From: Pseudomonas matsuisoli
GTDB taxonomy: Bacteria > Pseudomonadota > Gammaproteobacteria > Pseudomonadales > Pseudomonadaceae
NCBI RefSeq assembly: GCF_014647635.1
Contig: NZ_BMPO01000008.1
Coordinates: forward strand, 62,001 to 126,000
DNA length: 64,000 bases
Direction of reading: 5' to 3'
In this document: one piece after another, positions 44,642 through 54,142 of the stretch
Numbering within the stretch: the first letter of the stretch is position 1
Layout of the letters: each line of letters starts with the position of its first letter
Program-made: the position numbers and the translations under genes
Notes under the pieces: model-generated
Seen by the model: the letters and a program-made list of their open reading frames with translations, nothing else
What the model was told of the DNA's origin: nothing
Database searches by the model: none

Positions 44642-45248
44642 GGTCGTGTGACTAAGAACGGCACATGAAGTCGGCGGGAAGCCGACGGAATGGGTCGAAG
44701 TTTAATCGCCGAAACGAGATTGCATCAAATTATCATTTGCAAGGCGATATTTGGATGCCCGGGCGTCGAATTCAGAACGTTTACCTGTAGGCGCCAGCCG
44801 GGCTGCGATTAGCTTGCTGGCGATCCGGATCCAGTCGACAACGCGGTATTGCCTGACCAGGCGCGATCGCCGGCAAGCTGGCTCCTACAAAATGCGACTT
44901 GGACAGGACCGAATACCGATGAAATCCGGAAACCGCCACGCGGGTTGCACCCGCCCTACCAAAGCCCGTATAGAAACCCGATCCGGCGGATCATCCGTCT
45001 CCCTGTAGGAGCCCACTTGTGGGCGATCTCGGCCTTTCAGGCAACTCCGTGTCGTCGGTTTAATTCAGATCGCCCACAAGCTGATCGCAGCCCGGTGGGC
45101 TCCTACAGAATGTGGCCAGAACCGAAGCCCGGACGAACCCGAGGAAACATTACAGAGGCACACCCTATACTTACGTCCAATAGGCGCCGGGCCGGGCGCC
45201 CTGCGAGCGTGTCAGCGCTGTACAACAAGACCAATAACGAGGCGCCCC
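44642..45248. repeat. Intergenic region with REP units and a Fur-like site
   Basis: About 600 nt. A Fur-like site lies at 44722-44740. REP units occur at 44785-44827 (extended-loop form) and 44864-44891 (inverted), then a 'gggttgcacccgcccta' element at about 44940-44960. A second REP pair follows at 45003-45028 and 45068-45109 (extended loop). No coding potential. Confidence 0.75.
44722..44740 (-). promoter_or_regulatory. Fur-box-like sequence ahead of the fhu-type operon
   Basis: On the minus strand the segment GCAAATGATAATTTGATGC contains the core AATGATAAT of the 19-bp Fur consensus; the right half matches poorly. It lies about 80-100 nt upstream of the FhuF-like start. Iron repression of this operon is expected from its function. 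Confidence 0.4.
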
Positions 45249-47183
45249 ATGAGCAAAGCAGACGCCATCGTCGAAGCGGGCAAGACCGCAGTGATGCAGA
45301 ACATCCAGGGCACGCTTGAGCTGCTGCGCAAGTACCCGCCCTTCAATCAGATGGAGCAAGGCCATCTCGCCTTTCTCGTCGAGCACTGCAAGCTGCGCTT
45401 CTATTCCAAGGGCGACTCCATCATCAAACCGGCCGACGGTCCGGTTCGATACTTCTATATCGTCAAGCAGGGCCAGGTCGTCGGTGAGCGGCCGCATTCC
45501 GCCAAACGCGGCACTGAGACGACGTTCGAGATCGAGGCGGGTGAGTGTTTTCCGCTGGCGGCGCTGCTCGGCGAACGGGCGACCCGCACCGAACACCTGG
45601 CGGGACAGGACACCTTCTGCTTCCTTCTGAGCAAGGATGCCTTCGTCCAGCTCATGGCGCGCTCAACGCCCTTCCGAGACTTCGCGCTACGTGGCGTGAG
45701 CAGCCTGTTAGATCTGGTCAACCAACAAGCGCAACGCCGCGCGGTGGAAACACTGGGCGCGGGCCATTCGCTGGATATGCCACTGCGCGGCCTGGCGATG
45801 CGCAAGCCGGTCAGCTGCCTTCCCGCCACGCCGTTGCGCGCGGCCGTGAAACACATGCACGAAGCGCAGGTGGGCAGCATCGTCATCGTTGACGAGCAAA
45901 GCCGCCCAAAAGGCATCTTCACCTTGCGCGACCTACGCGAAATCGTTGCCGATACGTCGGCGGACCTCGACCAGCCGATCGCGGCATTGATGACCCAGGC
46001 GCCCTTCTATCTTGCCCCGGACGCCAGTGCATTCGATGCCGCGATCGCCATGACCGAGCGGCACATCGCGCATGTCTGCCTGGTGGAAAGCGAACGGCTG
46101 ATCGGCGTCGTCTCGGAGCGCGACCTGTTTTCCCTGCAGCGGGTCGACCTTGTGCACCTGGCACGCACCATTCGCCATGCTGGACGACTGGAAACCCTGA
46201 TCGCACTGCGCGACGACATCCGCCGGCTGGTCGATCACATGCTTGCGCAAGGCGCGAGTTCGACGCAGATCACCCACATCATCACGCTACTCAACGATCA
46301 CACGGTCTGTCGCGTCATCGAACTGACGATCGAGGCCCACGGCGATCCGGGCATTCCCTTTACCTGGCTCTGCTTTGGCAGCGAGGGGCGCCGAGAGCAA
46401 ACGCTGCACACCGACCAAGACAACGGCATCCTGTTCGACGCACAGGACGCGGAGGAAGCCCAGCGCATCCGCACGCAGCTACTGCCACTGGCGCATCACA
46501 TCAACGAAGCGCTGGCACGCTGTGGGTTCAGCCTGTGCAAAGGCAACATCATGGCGTGCAATCCCGAGCTATGCCTGTCGACCACGGAATGGCGCAAGCG
46601 CTTTGCCGGATTCATCCGCGAAGCGACGCCGGAAAATCTGCTTGGCTCCAGCATTTACTTCGACCTTCGCGCAGTGTGGGGCCCCACCGAAGGTTGCGAG
46701 CGGTTACGTGCCGACCTGCTCGCCTGGGTGGCGGACAACGCGCTGTTCCAGCGATTGATGGCTGCGGATTCGCTGCGCCATCGTCCACCGTTAGGCCGCT
46801 TTCGCGATTTCGTCGTGGCACGCCGCGGGGCGGAGAAGGATACGCTCGACCTCAAGACCGAAGGGCTCACGCCATTCGTGGACGGTGCGCGGTTGTTGGC
46901 GCTGGCTAATGGCATCAGTGAAGTCGGCACGCTCCCACGTTTGCGCGCTTTGGTCGGCAAAGGTGTAGTCGACGCGCTCGACGGAGCCGCTTACGAGGAG
47001 GCCTATCAATTGATCCAGCAAACCCGCCTGCAACTGCATCAAACCCTCGCCCGCGCTGATCAAGCGTTTTCAAACCGCATCGACCCAGACACGCTGAATC
47101 ATTTGGACCGACGCATCCTGCGCGAATCCTTCCGCCAGGCACAACGCCTGCAAACCAGCCTGACATTGCGCTATCAGCTATGA
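45249..47183 (+). CDS. cNMP-binding / CBS / DUF294 nucleotidyltransferase-like protein
   Basis: 644-residue multidomain protein. A cyclic-nucleotide-binding-like domain lies at about 20-140 (LRFYSKGDSIIKPADG...YFYIVKQGQVVGE), followed by two CBS domains at about 175-295 (MRKPVSCLPA and LMTQAPFYLAPDAS). A DUF294 GlnD-like nucleotidyltransferase core at about 370-400 has CFGSEGRREQTLHTDQDNG, and a C-terminal DUF294_C helical domain follows. The GS...D.D metal motif is intact. The family is thought to modify or sense adenine nucleotides; no substrate is established. The next gene overlaps by 4 nt. Confidence 0.88.
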   Translation: MSKADAIVEAGKTAVMQNIQGTLELLRKYPPFNQMEQGHLAFLVEHCKLRFYSKGDSIIKPADGPVRYFYIVKQGQVVGERPHSAKRGTETTFEIEAGECFPLAALLGERATRTEHLAGQDTFCFLLSKDAFVQLMARSTPFRDFALRGVSSLLDLVNQQAQRRAVETLGAGHSLDMPLRGLAMRKPVSCLPATPLRAAVKHMHEAQVGSIVIVDEQSRPKGIFTLRDLREIVADTSADLDQPIAALMTQAPFYLAPDASAFDAAIAMTERHIAHVCLVESERLIGVVSERDLFSLQRVDLVHLARTIRHAGRLETLIALRDDIRRLVDHMLAQGASSTQITHIITLLNDHTVCRVIELTIEAHGDPGIPFTWLCFGSEGRREQTLHTDQDNGILFDAQDAEEAQRIRTQLLPLAHHINEALARCGFSLCKGNIMACNPELCLSTTEWRKRFAGFIREATPENLLGSSIYFDLRAVWGPTEGCERLRADLLAWVADNALFQRLMAADSLRHRPPLGRFRDFVVARRGAEKDTLDLKTEGLTPFVDGARLLALANGISEVGTLPRLRALVGKGVVDALDGAAYEEAYQLIQQTRLQLHQTLARADQAFSNRIDPDTLNHLDRRILRESFRQAQRLQTSLTLRYQL

Positions 47184-47887
47184 GGTTCTTTCCCTGGGGC
47201 AACCGTTCGGTAACGCCTGAACTAACCCTCGAACAGGGCCGGCGTTTGGATTCGTTGCGGGCGCTCAGGCCCAGAGAAGACCTGGATATACGCGAAGGGC
47301 GAATGGTCGTCGTGGACGTGGAAACCACCGGACTCAATATGCAAAAAGACCGTGTGCTGTCCATTGGGGCCGTGACCATCGAGCACGGCGCGATCGATCT
47401 TGGCCAATGTTTCGAATGCACGCTACGCCGCGAAGCGTTGCCCGGTGCCAGTACGTTGATTCATGGGCTCGGCCCGGAAGCGCTGGCCGACGGTGACGAA
47501 CCGTCGGACGCCTTGCTGGCCTTTCTCGACTACCTCGGCGAAAGCCCGCTGCTGGCCTTTCACGCCGACTTCGACCAGCGCATGCTGACGCGTGCATTCA
47601 AAGAAGATCTCGGCTATTCCTTTCAACACCCATTTCTCGACATTGCCGAATTGGCGCCGCTCCTTCATCCGGACGCGTTACCACCACGCGCCGGTCTGGA
47701 TGACTGGATCGCGTACTTCGGTCTTGGCGTAGGGCAGCGCCATCATGCCAGTGCGGATGCCCTGGTGAGTGCGGAGTTGGTGTTGATGTTGTTCAACCAT
47801 GCCCGACGGTGGGGAACACAGCGGTATGCAGAGCTCGGAGATCAATGTCGACATTGGCGACGCTCCTGTTCGGCACCAGGCTTCTAG
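47180..47887 (+). CDS. DEDDh 3'-5' exonuclease (DnaQ/PolC-type)
   Basis: 235-residue exonuclease with all three Exo motifs: VVDVETTGLN (about 37-46), LAFHADFDQRML (about 124-135) and HHASADALVSAE (about 192-203). The position within an operon with the DUF294 protein suggests nucleotide or RNA processing linked to signalling, but the partner substrate is unknown. Start overlaps the DUF294 stop by 4 nt. Confidence 0.88.
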   Translation: MRFFPWGNRSVTPELTLEQGRRLDSLRALRPREDLDIREGRMVVVDVETTGLNMQKDRVLSIGAVTIEHGAIDLGQCFECTLRREALPGASTLIHGLGPEALADGDEPSDALLAFLDYLGESPLLAFHADFDQRMLTRAFKEDLGYSFQHPFLDIAELAPLLHPDALPPRAGLDDWIAYFGLGVGQRHHASADALVSAELVLMLFNHARRWGTQRYAELGDQCRHWRRSCSAPGF

Positions 47888-48304
47888 ATGACGCCCCTCA
47901 TATAACTAGCCAGCCACGTTAGGCCGCAAGTAAAAGCGCATCTGGCCTAGCGCTTTTCTGTAGGGGCGACTTTAGTCGCTATCGGTATCGACGCCGCCTA
48001 ATCTCGTAAAGAGAGCAACGTCCGAGTTTGGTAACAGAGCGCTCTGCGACTGCCAGGAGATCAACGCGGTCCGATAAGCCCACCCGGCTAAAGCCGCCCC
48101 TACAGAAAGCATGGCAAACACGGAGCCTCTATCAATCCGTATCACATGAAACGCCATGAACCGGGTGGTAGCAGTCGCCGAAATCAACTAAGAGTAGACA
48201 CGAGCCTAACAATGCGAATAATTATCGCTGGCTCCTGCATTGGCAATTGACGTCAACGCCTATGGACGGCGCCGACCTCTCTCACCACTCCTGCAGGCCA
48301 AACC
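47888..48304. repeat. Intergenic region with 'ggggcgact' REP pair and receptor promoter
   Basis: REP-like pair at 47958-47985 and 48083-48105 (tgtaggggcgactttagtcg and its inverse). A weak terminator-like stem AAAAGCGC/GCGCTTTT spans 47932-47957. A Fur-like site (aatgcgaataattatcgct) lies at 48211-48229, about 75 nt upstream of the TonB receptor start at 48305. Confidence 0.6.
48211..48229 (+). promoter_or_regulatory. Fur-box-like sequence ahead of the TonB receptor
   Basis: The core AATAATTATC is contained in AATGCGAATAATTATCGCT, giving partial match to the GATAATGATAATCATTATC consensus. It sits about 75-95 nt before the receptor start. The match is moderate. Confidence 0.4.
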
Positions 48305-50533
48305 ATGTTCAGCTCTTTGATTTCGCGAAAGACCGGGATTGCCCCCGCACTACTACCGCTGTGTATTGCTGCCGGAATCTACGCCGGTCCTACGTTCGCG
48401 CAATCCGTGATTCTTGAGCCCGAAGGCGTCAGCGCTGAGGAATCCGGGACGCTAGAACTAAACGAGACCGCGATCAATGCAAGCGCAGACGCTTCGGCCG
48501 ACGGACTGGTCGAGCCTTACGCGGGTGATCAGGTCGCGCGCGGCGGACGTGTCGGCATCCTGGGTAACCGCGATTACATGGAGACGCCTTTCACCTCCAC
48601 CAACTACACCTCGCAGTTAATCCAGGATCAGCAAGCTCGCAGCGTAGCCGACGTGCTGCAGAACGATCCTTCCGTACGCATCGCCCGTGGATTCGGAAAC
48701 ATGCAGGAACTGTATGTCGTGCGCGGCTTCCCGCTGTATTCAGACGACATCTCCTATAACGGTTTATACGGTTTGCTGCCGCGTCAATACGTGGCATCCG
48801 AATTTATTGAGCGGGTGGAGGTGTTTCGTGGCGCAAGCGCCTTTCTGAATGGAGCCGCGCCAGGAGGCACCGGCATCGGCGGTGCCGTTAACATCTTGCC
48901 CAAACGCGCGCCGAATGAGCCGCTGACACGGCTCACCGTAGGCGCAGACAGCGGAGGTCAAGGAACGGTCGCGGCCGACCTAGGCCGCCGTTTCGGCGCT
49001 GAAAATCAGTTCGGGGTTCGACTTAATGCAGCTAAACGCGACGGCGAGACTGGCGTCGAAGACGAAGATCAAACACTGGATATGTTCGTCTTGGGGCTGG
49101 ACTACCAAGGCGATCGGCTGCGTTTGTCCGCAGACATCGGCCATCAATATCACTTCCTCGACAATCCTCGCCCTAGCGTTACACCGAACGGCGGTATCCC
49201 CAGCGCGCCGGATTCCGACGACAACTTCGCTCAGCCATGGACCTATTCAAAGGAGAAACAAACCTTTGGAACCTTCCGCGCCGAATATGACTTCGCTGAC
49301 TCAGTGACCGGCTGGCTAGCTGCCGGCGTCAGGGATGGAGAGGAGAAGAATCGCCTATCCAACCCATCAGCAGCGCCGGACGGAACGACTTCAGGCTCGC
49401 GTTTCGACAACCACCGTGAAGACGACGTATTCACCGGCGAAATAGGCCTACGCGCCCGTGCGCAAACCGGGTCCGTATCGCACGAACTCGTAACATCCGC
49501 TGCGATTTACGATTCGAAGGAAAAGAACGCCAACCAATTTTATTCGGCCGTAGCAGGCAACCTGTATGACCCGTTCGATGCGGCCCTTCCTACCACCGTC
49601 ACGTTTGACGGGGGTGACCTGTCAAACCCGAAAGTTACCGAGCGCATTCACACCAAGAGCTTTGCGTTAGCCGACACGCTGGGCTTCATGGATGATCGAC
49701 TTCTGGTAACGCTTGGCGCTCGCTGGCAGGGCATCGAGACCAAAAGCTACGCATCCACGACCGGTAATCGCAGCGCTCAATACGATGACTCCGAAATCAC
49801 TCCGGTCGCCGGAGTGGTGTACAAGCTAAATGACGAATTGTCGGTCTACGCCAACTACATCGAAGGCCTGACAAAAGGAGATAGCGCTCCGTCGCAAACC
49901 AGTGGAAACCTTCCTGTACTGAATGCTGGCACAAGTTTAGCCCCCTATGTCGCCAAACAAACTGAAGTTGGCCTCAAATACGATGGCGGCGCACTCGGTG
50001 GCAGCATCGCGGTATTTAGCACAGAGCGGCCGTTCGGAGTCCTCGAAGGACAGACCTTCCGTGAAGGCGGGGAACAGCGCAACCGCGGTATCGAGCTGTC
50101 GGCATTCGGGGAACCGGTATTTGGCGTGCGCGTGCTCGGCGGCGTGACACTACTCGATGCTAAACAAAAGAAAACGCTGAACGGTGTCAACGATGGAAAC
50201 TATGCCATTGGTGTACCTAAGGTGCAGGCCAACATTGGTGGCGAATGGGATGTCCCAGGCATCTCAGGCCTGACACTGACCAGCTTAGTGGTACATACCG
50301 GCAAGCAATACGCCAGCGCCAGCAACGATCTGAGATTGCCATCGTGGACACGATTGGACCTAGGCGCCCGCTACAAGGTGAAACTTGATGATCGCGACGT
50401 CACCTTCCGCGCGCGCTTGGACAACGCTACCGGGCGTGACTATTGGGCATCGACCGGCGGCTACCCAGGCGCTAATTACATGGTTCTTGGCGCACCACGC
50501 ACGCTCGCATTGAGCGCCACCGTCGACTTCTGA
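48305..50533 (+). CDS. TonB-dependent siderophore receptor
   Basis: 742-residue outer-membrane receptor. Signal peptide ending GPTFAQS at about residue 33-34, an N-terminal extension too short for a FecA-type signalling domain, a plug domain (RSVADVLQNDPSVRIARGFG, residues about 111-225) and a 22-stranded barrel ending in the C-terminal Phe. Plug features such as LYVVRGFPLYSDDISYNGLYG are typical of FhuE/FcuA-like siderophore receptors. It is the likely outer-membrane partner of the ABC importer at 40.2-44.6 kb. Codon use looks less GC-biased than neighbours. Confidence 0.92.
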   Translation: MFSSLISRKTGIAPALLPLCIAAGIYAGPTFAQSVILEPEGVSAEESGTLELNETAINASADASADGLVEPYAGDQVARGGRVGILGNRDYMETPFTSTNYTSQLIQDQQARSVADVLQNDPSVRIARGFGNMQELYVVRGFPLYSDDISYNGLYGLLPRQYVASEFIERVEVFRGASAFLNGAAPGGTGIGGAVNILPKRAPNEPLTRLTVGADSGGQGTVAADLGRRFGAENQFGVRLNAAKRDGETGVEDEDQTLDMFVLGLDYQGDRLRLSADIGHQYHFLDNPRPSVTPNGGIPSAPDSDDNFAQPWTYSKEKQTFGTFRAEYDFADSVTGWLAAGVRDGEEKNRLSNPSAAPDGTTSGSRFDNHREDDVFTGEIGLRARAQTGSVSHELVTSAAIYDSKEKNANQFYSAVAGNLYDPFDAALPTTVTFDGGDLSNPKVTERIHTKSFALADTLGFMDDRLLVTLGARWQGIETKSYASTTGNRSAQYDDSEITPVAGVVYKLNDELSVYANYIEGLTKGDSAPSQTSGNLPVLNAGTSLAPYVAKQTEVGLKYDGGALGGSIAVFSTERPFGVLEGQTFREGGEQRNRGIELSAFGEPVFGVRVLGGVTLLDAKQKKTLNGVNDGNYAIGVPKVQANIGGEWDVPGISGLTLTSLVVHTGKQYASASNDLRLPSWTRLDLGARYKVKLDDRDVTFRARLDNATGRDYWASTGGYPGANYMVLGAPRTLALSATVDF

Positions 50534-50545
50534 TTCAAATGACAA

Positions 50546-50564
50546 CCGGCGGCCCAGCCGCCGG
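50546..50564. terminator. Hairpin between convergent TonB receptor and protease genes
   Basis: The stem CCGGCGGC/GCCGCCGG with loop cca lies between the stop codons of the two convergent genes. No good T-run on either side, so it is a likely but weak terminator. Confidence 0.5.
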
Positions 50565-50573
50565 CTTCACACT

Positions 50574-51086
50574 TCAACACTCCGGCCGCCCAGCGACATT
50601 TTTCTTCGCGGGGTCGACCGCGACATCGAAGGCGCGCAGCGCCTTGGCCCCGATCAGCAGTGGGTAGGAAAAGTGACTGCGGTCGGTCAAGTTGACCTCC
50701 ACGGTCTTGCGCACATTGCCCAGGCACATTTCCAGCTCGATGACGGGCCGTTCGCTGGCACCGGGCGCTTCGTCCTCTTCGCCTTGCTCGTCAGCGCGAT
50801 TCTTGATTTTGCTTACCCGCGCCACTGGATATTCGTAGAGCGTGTTATCTGCCTTCGCTATCGCCAGGCGAAAGCGTACCCAAGTTTCGCCCTTACGCCG
50901 AAAACGCTCGATGTCCTTTGCCGAGAGCGATGCGGTTACGGCTCCCGTATCCATCTTCGCCGGCAAGGTCTTGCCCAGTTGTGACAGGTGGATTTGCTCG
51001 TAGCGCCCGAGCACCTGGACCTCAGCCATCGCGTTGAAAGCGCTGGCGGCGAGCACCATGGCAACGGCGGCAATAACGGTTTTCAC
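50574..51086 (-). CDS. Retropepsin-like aspartic protease / zinc-protease family (PF05618)
   Basis: 170-residue exported protein: signal peptide MKTVIAAVAMVLAASAFNAMA, then the aspartic protease-like motif AKMDTGAVTASLSA at about 43-56 and LIGAKALRAFDVAVDP at about 144-159. RimB/PF05618 proteins are thought to be retropepsin-like. The start is GTG at 51086 with aggag 7 nt upstream. Confidence 0.82.
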   Translation of the reverse strand: MKTVIAAVAMVLAASAFNAMAEVQVLGRYEQIHLSQLGKTLPAKMDTGAVTASLSAKDIERFRRKGETWVRFRLAIAKADNTLYEYPVARVSKIKNRADEQGEEDEAPGASERPVIELEMCLGNVRKTVEVNLTDRSHFSYPLLIGAKALRAFDVAVDPAKKNVAGRPEC

Positions 51087-51361
51087 ATCGAACTCCTGAA
51101 CCTAGGTTTAGTGCTGAATCAACGGCAGCGGCATGATGGTGTTCGTGTCCTGGTAGAGCAAGTGCGAAGCGCACAGGCGTGCCGATTCGTAGAGCGGATG
51201 AAACCCGCGTAGCAGGCCCATGACTCGGCGGGGATCATCCGCCCTACGAAAAGCCCGCCGGTATCGCGTGCAGCTACGGTGACGAGGCGTAACAGCGCAC
51301 ATCTGGGCGAGCCTCGGGTCAATCGCTATCATCGCCCCTCACTTTCGCCCTGGAGTCCTCG

Positions 51362-52282
51362 ATGCGGCCGTTTCTGACCGCTGCCAGCGTCCTGCTGCTG
51401 GCCATCGCCAATACAGTGATCATGATCATCCCGTTGATGGCGATCGCGTTGCTCAAGCTAATCCTGCCGAGCCAATCCCTGCGTCGCGCGTGTTCAATCG
51501 GCGTGATGCGCATCGCTGAGGCCTGGGCCGAGGTCACCAAGGCCATCTTCGGCTGGCTGACCCCGACGCGTTGGGACATTCGCGGGCTGGAGAAATTACG
51601 GCGCGACACGTCGTACCTGATCATCAGCAATCACCAGAGCTGGGTCGACATTCCGGCGCTGCTACAGACATTCAACCGCCGCACGCCCTACTTCAAATTC
51701 TTCCTCAAGAGCGAGTTGATTTGGATTCCCCTGCTCGGCCTGGCCTTCTGGGCGCTCGACTACCCGTTCATGAAGCGTTACAGCAAGGCCAAGCTGGACA
51801 AGTACCCGCACCTCAAGGGCAAGGACCTGGAAATCACCAAGGCTGCGTGCGAAAAATTCAAGGATTTGCCCGTCGCGATCATCAACTACCTGGAAGGCAC
51901 CCGCTTCACGCCGGCCAAACACGCCGAGCAGGCGTCGCCCTATCGCTATCTGCTCAAGCCAAAAGCAGGCGGCGTTGCGTTCGTGATGGCGGCCATCGGG
52001 CACGGGCTCGATGCCATTCTTGATGTGACGATCGTTTATCCCGGTGAACGCGCGCCGGGATTCTGGGCGCTCATCAGCGGGCAGTTACCCGAGGTGATCA
52101 TCGATGTGAGGGTGCGCCCGCTCGACCCGAGTCTGTGCGACGGCGACTATCAGAACGACCCTGCCTTCCGGGCGCGGGTTCAGGCTTGGGTGAGCGACCT
52201 CTGGGCAGAAAAAGACGCGCTCATCGCGTCGATCAAAGGCGAAGGGGTAACGCGCCTCCAATCCACATCACCTCGCACCTAG
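51362..52282 (+). CDS. Lysophospholipid acyltransferase (PlsC-type, YihG-like)
   Basis: 306-residue membrane acyltransferase. An N-terminal helix (FLTAASVLLLAIANTVIMII) is followed by the catalytic NHQSWVD block (HxxxxD) at about 90-96, then YPFMKRYSKAK and the second motif YLEGTRFTP at about 177-185. It should acylate lyso-phosphatidate or a related lipid. Closest in layout to YihG/YihG-like 1-acyl-glycerol-phosphate acyltransferases. Confidence 0.87.
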   Translation: MRPFLTAASVLLLAIANTVIMIIPLMAIALLKLILPSQSLRRACSIGVMRIAEAWAEVTKAIFGWLTPTRWDIRGLEKLRRDTSYLIISNHQSWVDIPALLQTFNRRTPYFKFFLKSELIWIPLLGLAFWALDYPFMKRYSKAKLDKYPHLKGKDLEITKAACEKFKDLPVAIINYLEGTRFTPAKHAEQASPYRYLLKPKAGGVAFVMAAIGHGLDAILDVTIVYPGERAPGFWALISGQLPEVIIDVRVRPLDPSLCDGDYQNDPAFRARVQAWVSDLWAEKDALIASIKGEGVTRLQSTSPRT

Positions 52283-52562
52283 GCATCACCACCAGCCTCG
52301 TCAACGCGGGGCTGATCAGCCAGCGCAGCGTTGTCCCCGCCATAGCGACGTGCCACCTAAACGAGCACCGCCCACCTTCGAAATCGTCCCTCACTGCGCA
52401 CGTTCCCGATAGCGACAGGACATGTCTTTCGGCGTCCTTCCATTCTTTATTGATTGATCGTTCAACTTAAATAACCTAGACTTTTTGTCATTCCCTTCCG
52501 ACTGCCCCCTCTCTTTATAGAGGCGCGTTGCTGTCGGTGCAGACAAGACAAGAGGACAGGTG
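52283..52562. promoter_or_regulatory. betBA upstream region with BetI-like operator
   Basis: The region holds the imperfect palindrome TTGATTGATCGTTCAACTTA at 52450-52469, which fits the BetI operator pattern TTGATTGAACGTTCAATCAA at 16 of 20 positions. No betI gene lies between the acyltransferase and betB. Choline would relieve BetI repression. No other feature is seen in this stretch. Confidence 0.6.
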
Positions 52563-54032
52563 ATGCCCCGTTTTGAGACCCAGCGGCTGTACATCCATGG
52601 CGAATATGTCGATGCCAGCAGCGGTGATACCTTTCAGACCATCAACCCTGCCAACGGCGAGGTACTGGCGGACGCGCAGATCGCCAGCCCTGCGGACGTC
52701 GACCGCGCGGTGAGCAGTGCCACCGAAGGGCAGAAAGTTTGGGCGTCGATGACGGCGATGCAGCGCTCGCGCATCCTGCGTAAAGCGGTAGACCTGCTGC
52801 GCATGCGCAACGACGAGTTGGCCGCATTGGAAACGCTGGACACCGGCAAGCCGCTGTCCGAAACGCAAGGTGTCGACATCGTTACGGGTGCCGATGTGCT
52901 CGAGTACTACGCCGGCTTGATCCCGGCGATCGAAGGCGAGCAGATTCCGCTGCGCGACACGAGCTTCGTCTATACCCGCCGCGAGCCGCTGGGTGTCGTC
53001 GCAGGCATCGGTGCTTGGAACTACCCGATTCAGATCGCCCTTTGGAAGTCGGCACCGGCCTTGGCGGCGGGCAACGCCATGATCTTCAAGGCGAGTGAAA
53101 CGACGCCGCTAACCACCTTGAAACTGGCCGAGATTTATACCGAGGCGGGCGTTCCCCCCGGCGTCTTCAACGTCATCAGCGGCCCCGGCAGCGTTGGACA
53201 GCTGATCACCGAACACCCGGCTATCGAGAAGGTCTCGTTCACCGGCGGCACCGTCACCGGCAAGAAAGTCATGGCCAGCGCCTCAGGCTCGTCGCTCAAG
53301 GACGTCACCATGGAGCTCGGCGGCAAGTCACCACTGATCATTTTCGAGGACGCCGACCTCGACCGCGCCGCAGACATCGCGGTCATGGCCAACTTTTTCA
53401 GTTCGGGCCAGGTGTGCACCAACGGCACCCGTGTGTTCGTCCCAAATGCATTGAAAGAAGCCTTCGAGGCGAAGGTCCTGGAGCGCGTGAAGCGCATTCG
53501 CCTCGGCGATCCGACCCGCGACGAAACCAACTTCGGCCCGCTGGTGAGCTTCGCGCACATGGAGAAGGTGCTTGGCTACATCCAAAGCGGCCGCGACGAA
53601 GGCGCCCGTGTGTTGATCGGCGGCGAGCGTGTGACCGACGGCGCGTACGCTAACGGCGCCTATGTCGCACCCACTGTATTCACTGACTGCCGCGACCACA
53701 TGCGCATCGTGCAGGATGAAATCTTCGGCCCAGTGATGAGCATCCTCGCTTACGAAACCGAAGACGAGGTCGTCCGCCGCGCCAATGCCACCACCTACGG
53801 CCTGGCCGCGGGCCTGGTGACGGCTGATCTGACGCGCGCGCATCGCGTGATCCACCGGCTCGAAGCGGGTATCTGCTGGATCAACACCTGGGGCGAGTCC
53901 GCCGCGGAAATGCCCGTAGGTGGCTACAAGCAGTCCGGCGTCGGCCGTGAAAACGGGCTTGCCGCGCTCAACCACTACACCCGCATCAAGTCGGTACAGA
54001 TCGAACTCGGCGAATTCGCTTCGGTTTTCTGA
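52563..54032 (+). CDS. betB: Betaine aldehyde dehydrogenase
   Basis: 489-residue NAD(P)-dependent aldehyde dehydrogenase oxidising betaine aldehyde to glycine betaine. It aligns closely in length and sequence to Pseudomonas BetB (e.g. [20 protein letters not shown], the catalytic Cys in [12 protein letters not shown], and SVFTGGT-like [13 protein letters not shown]). ATG 52563 is preferred over an in-frame GTG one codon earlier. The gap to betA is 110 nt and holds a 'gtagggtggatgg' repeat. Confidence 0.96.
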   Translation: MPRFETQRLYIHGEYVDASSGDTFQTINPANGEVLADAQIASPADVDRAVSSATEGQKVWASMTAMQRSRILRKAVDLLRMRNDELAALETLDTGKPLSETQGVDIVTGADVLEYYAGLIPAIEGEQIPLRDTSFVYTRREPLGVVAGIGAWNYPIQIALWKSAPALAAGNAMIFKASETTPLTTLKLAEIYTEAGVPPGVFNVISGPGSVGQLITEHPAIEKVSFTGGTVTGKKVMASASGSSLKDVTMELGGKSPLIIFEDADLDRAADIAVMANFFSSGQVCTNGTRVFVPNALKEAFEAKVLERVKRIRLGDPTRDETNFGPLVSFAHMEKVLGYIQSGRDEGARVLIGGERVTDGAYANGAYVAPTVFTDCRDHMRIVQDEIFGPVMSILAYETEDEVVRRANATTYGLAAGLVTADLTRAHRVIHRLEAGICWINTWGESAAEMPVGGYKQSGVGRENGLAALNHYTRIKSVQIELGEFASVF

Positions 54033-54142
54033 ACACGCGGAACCGTAGGGTGGATGGGCCGCAAGGCGGCGTAATCCACCGTTCAAACCCACATCGTCCG
54101 GTGGATCGCAGGCTTGCCATCCACTGAGCCAGGAGGGACAGG

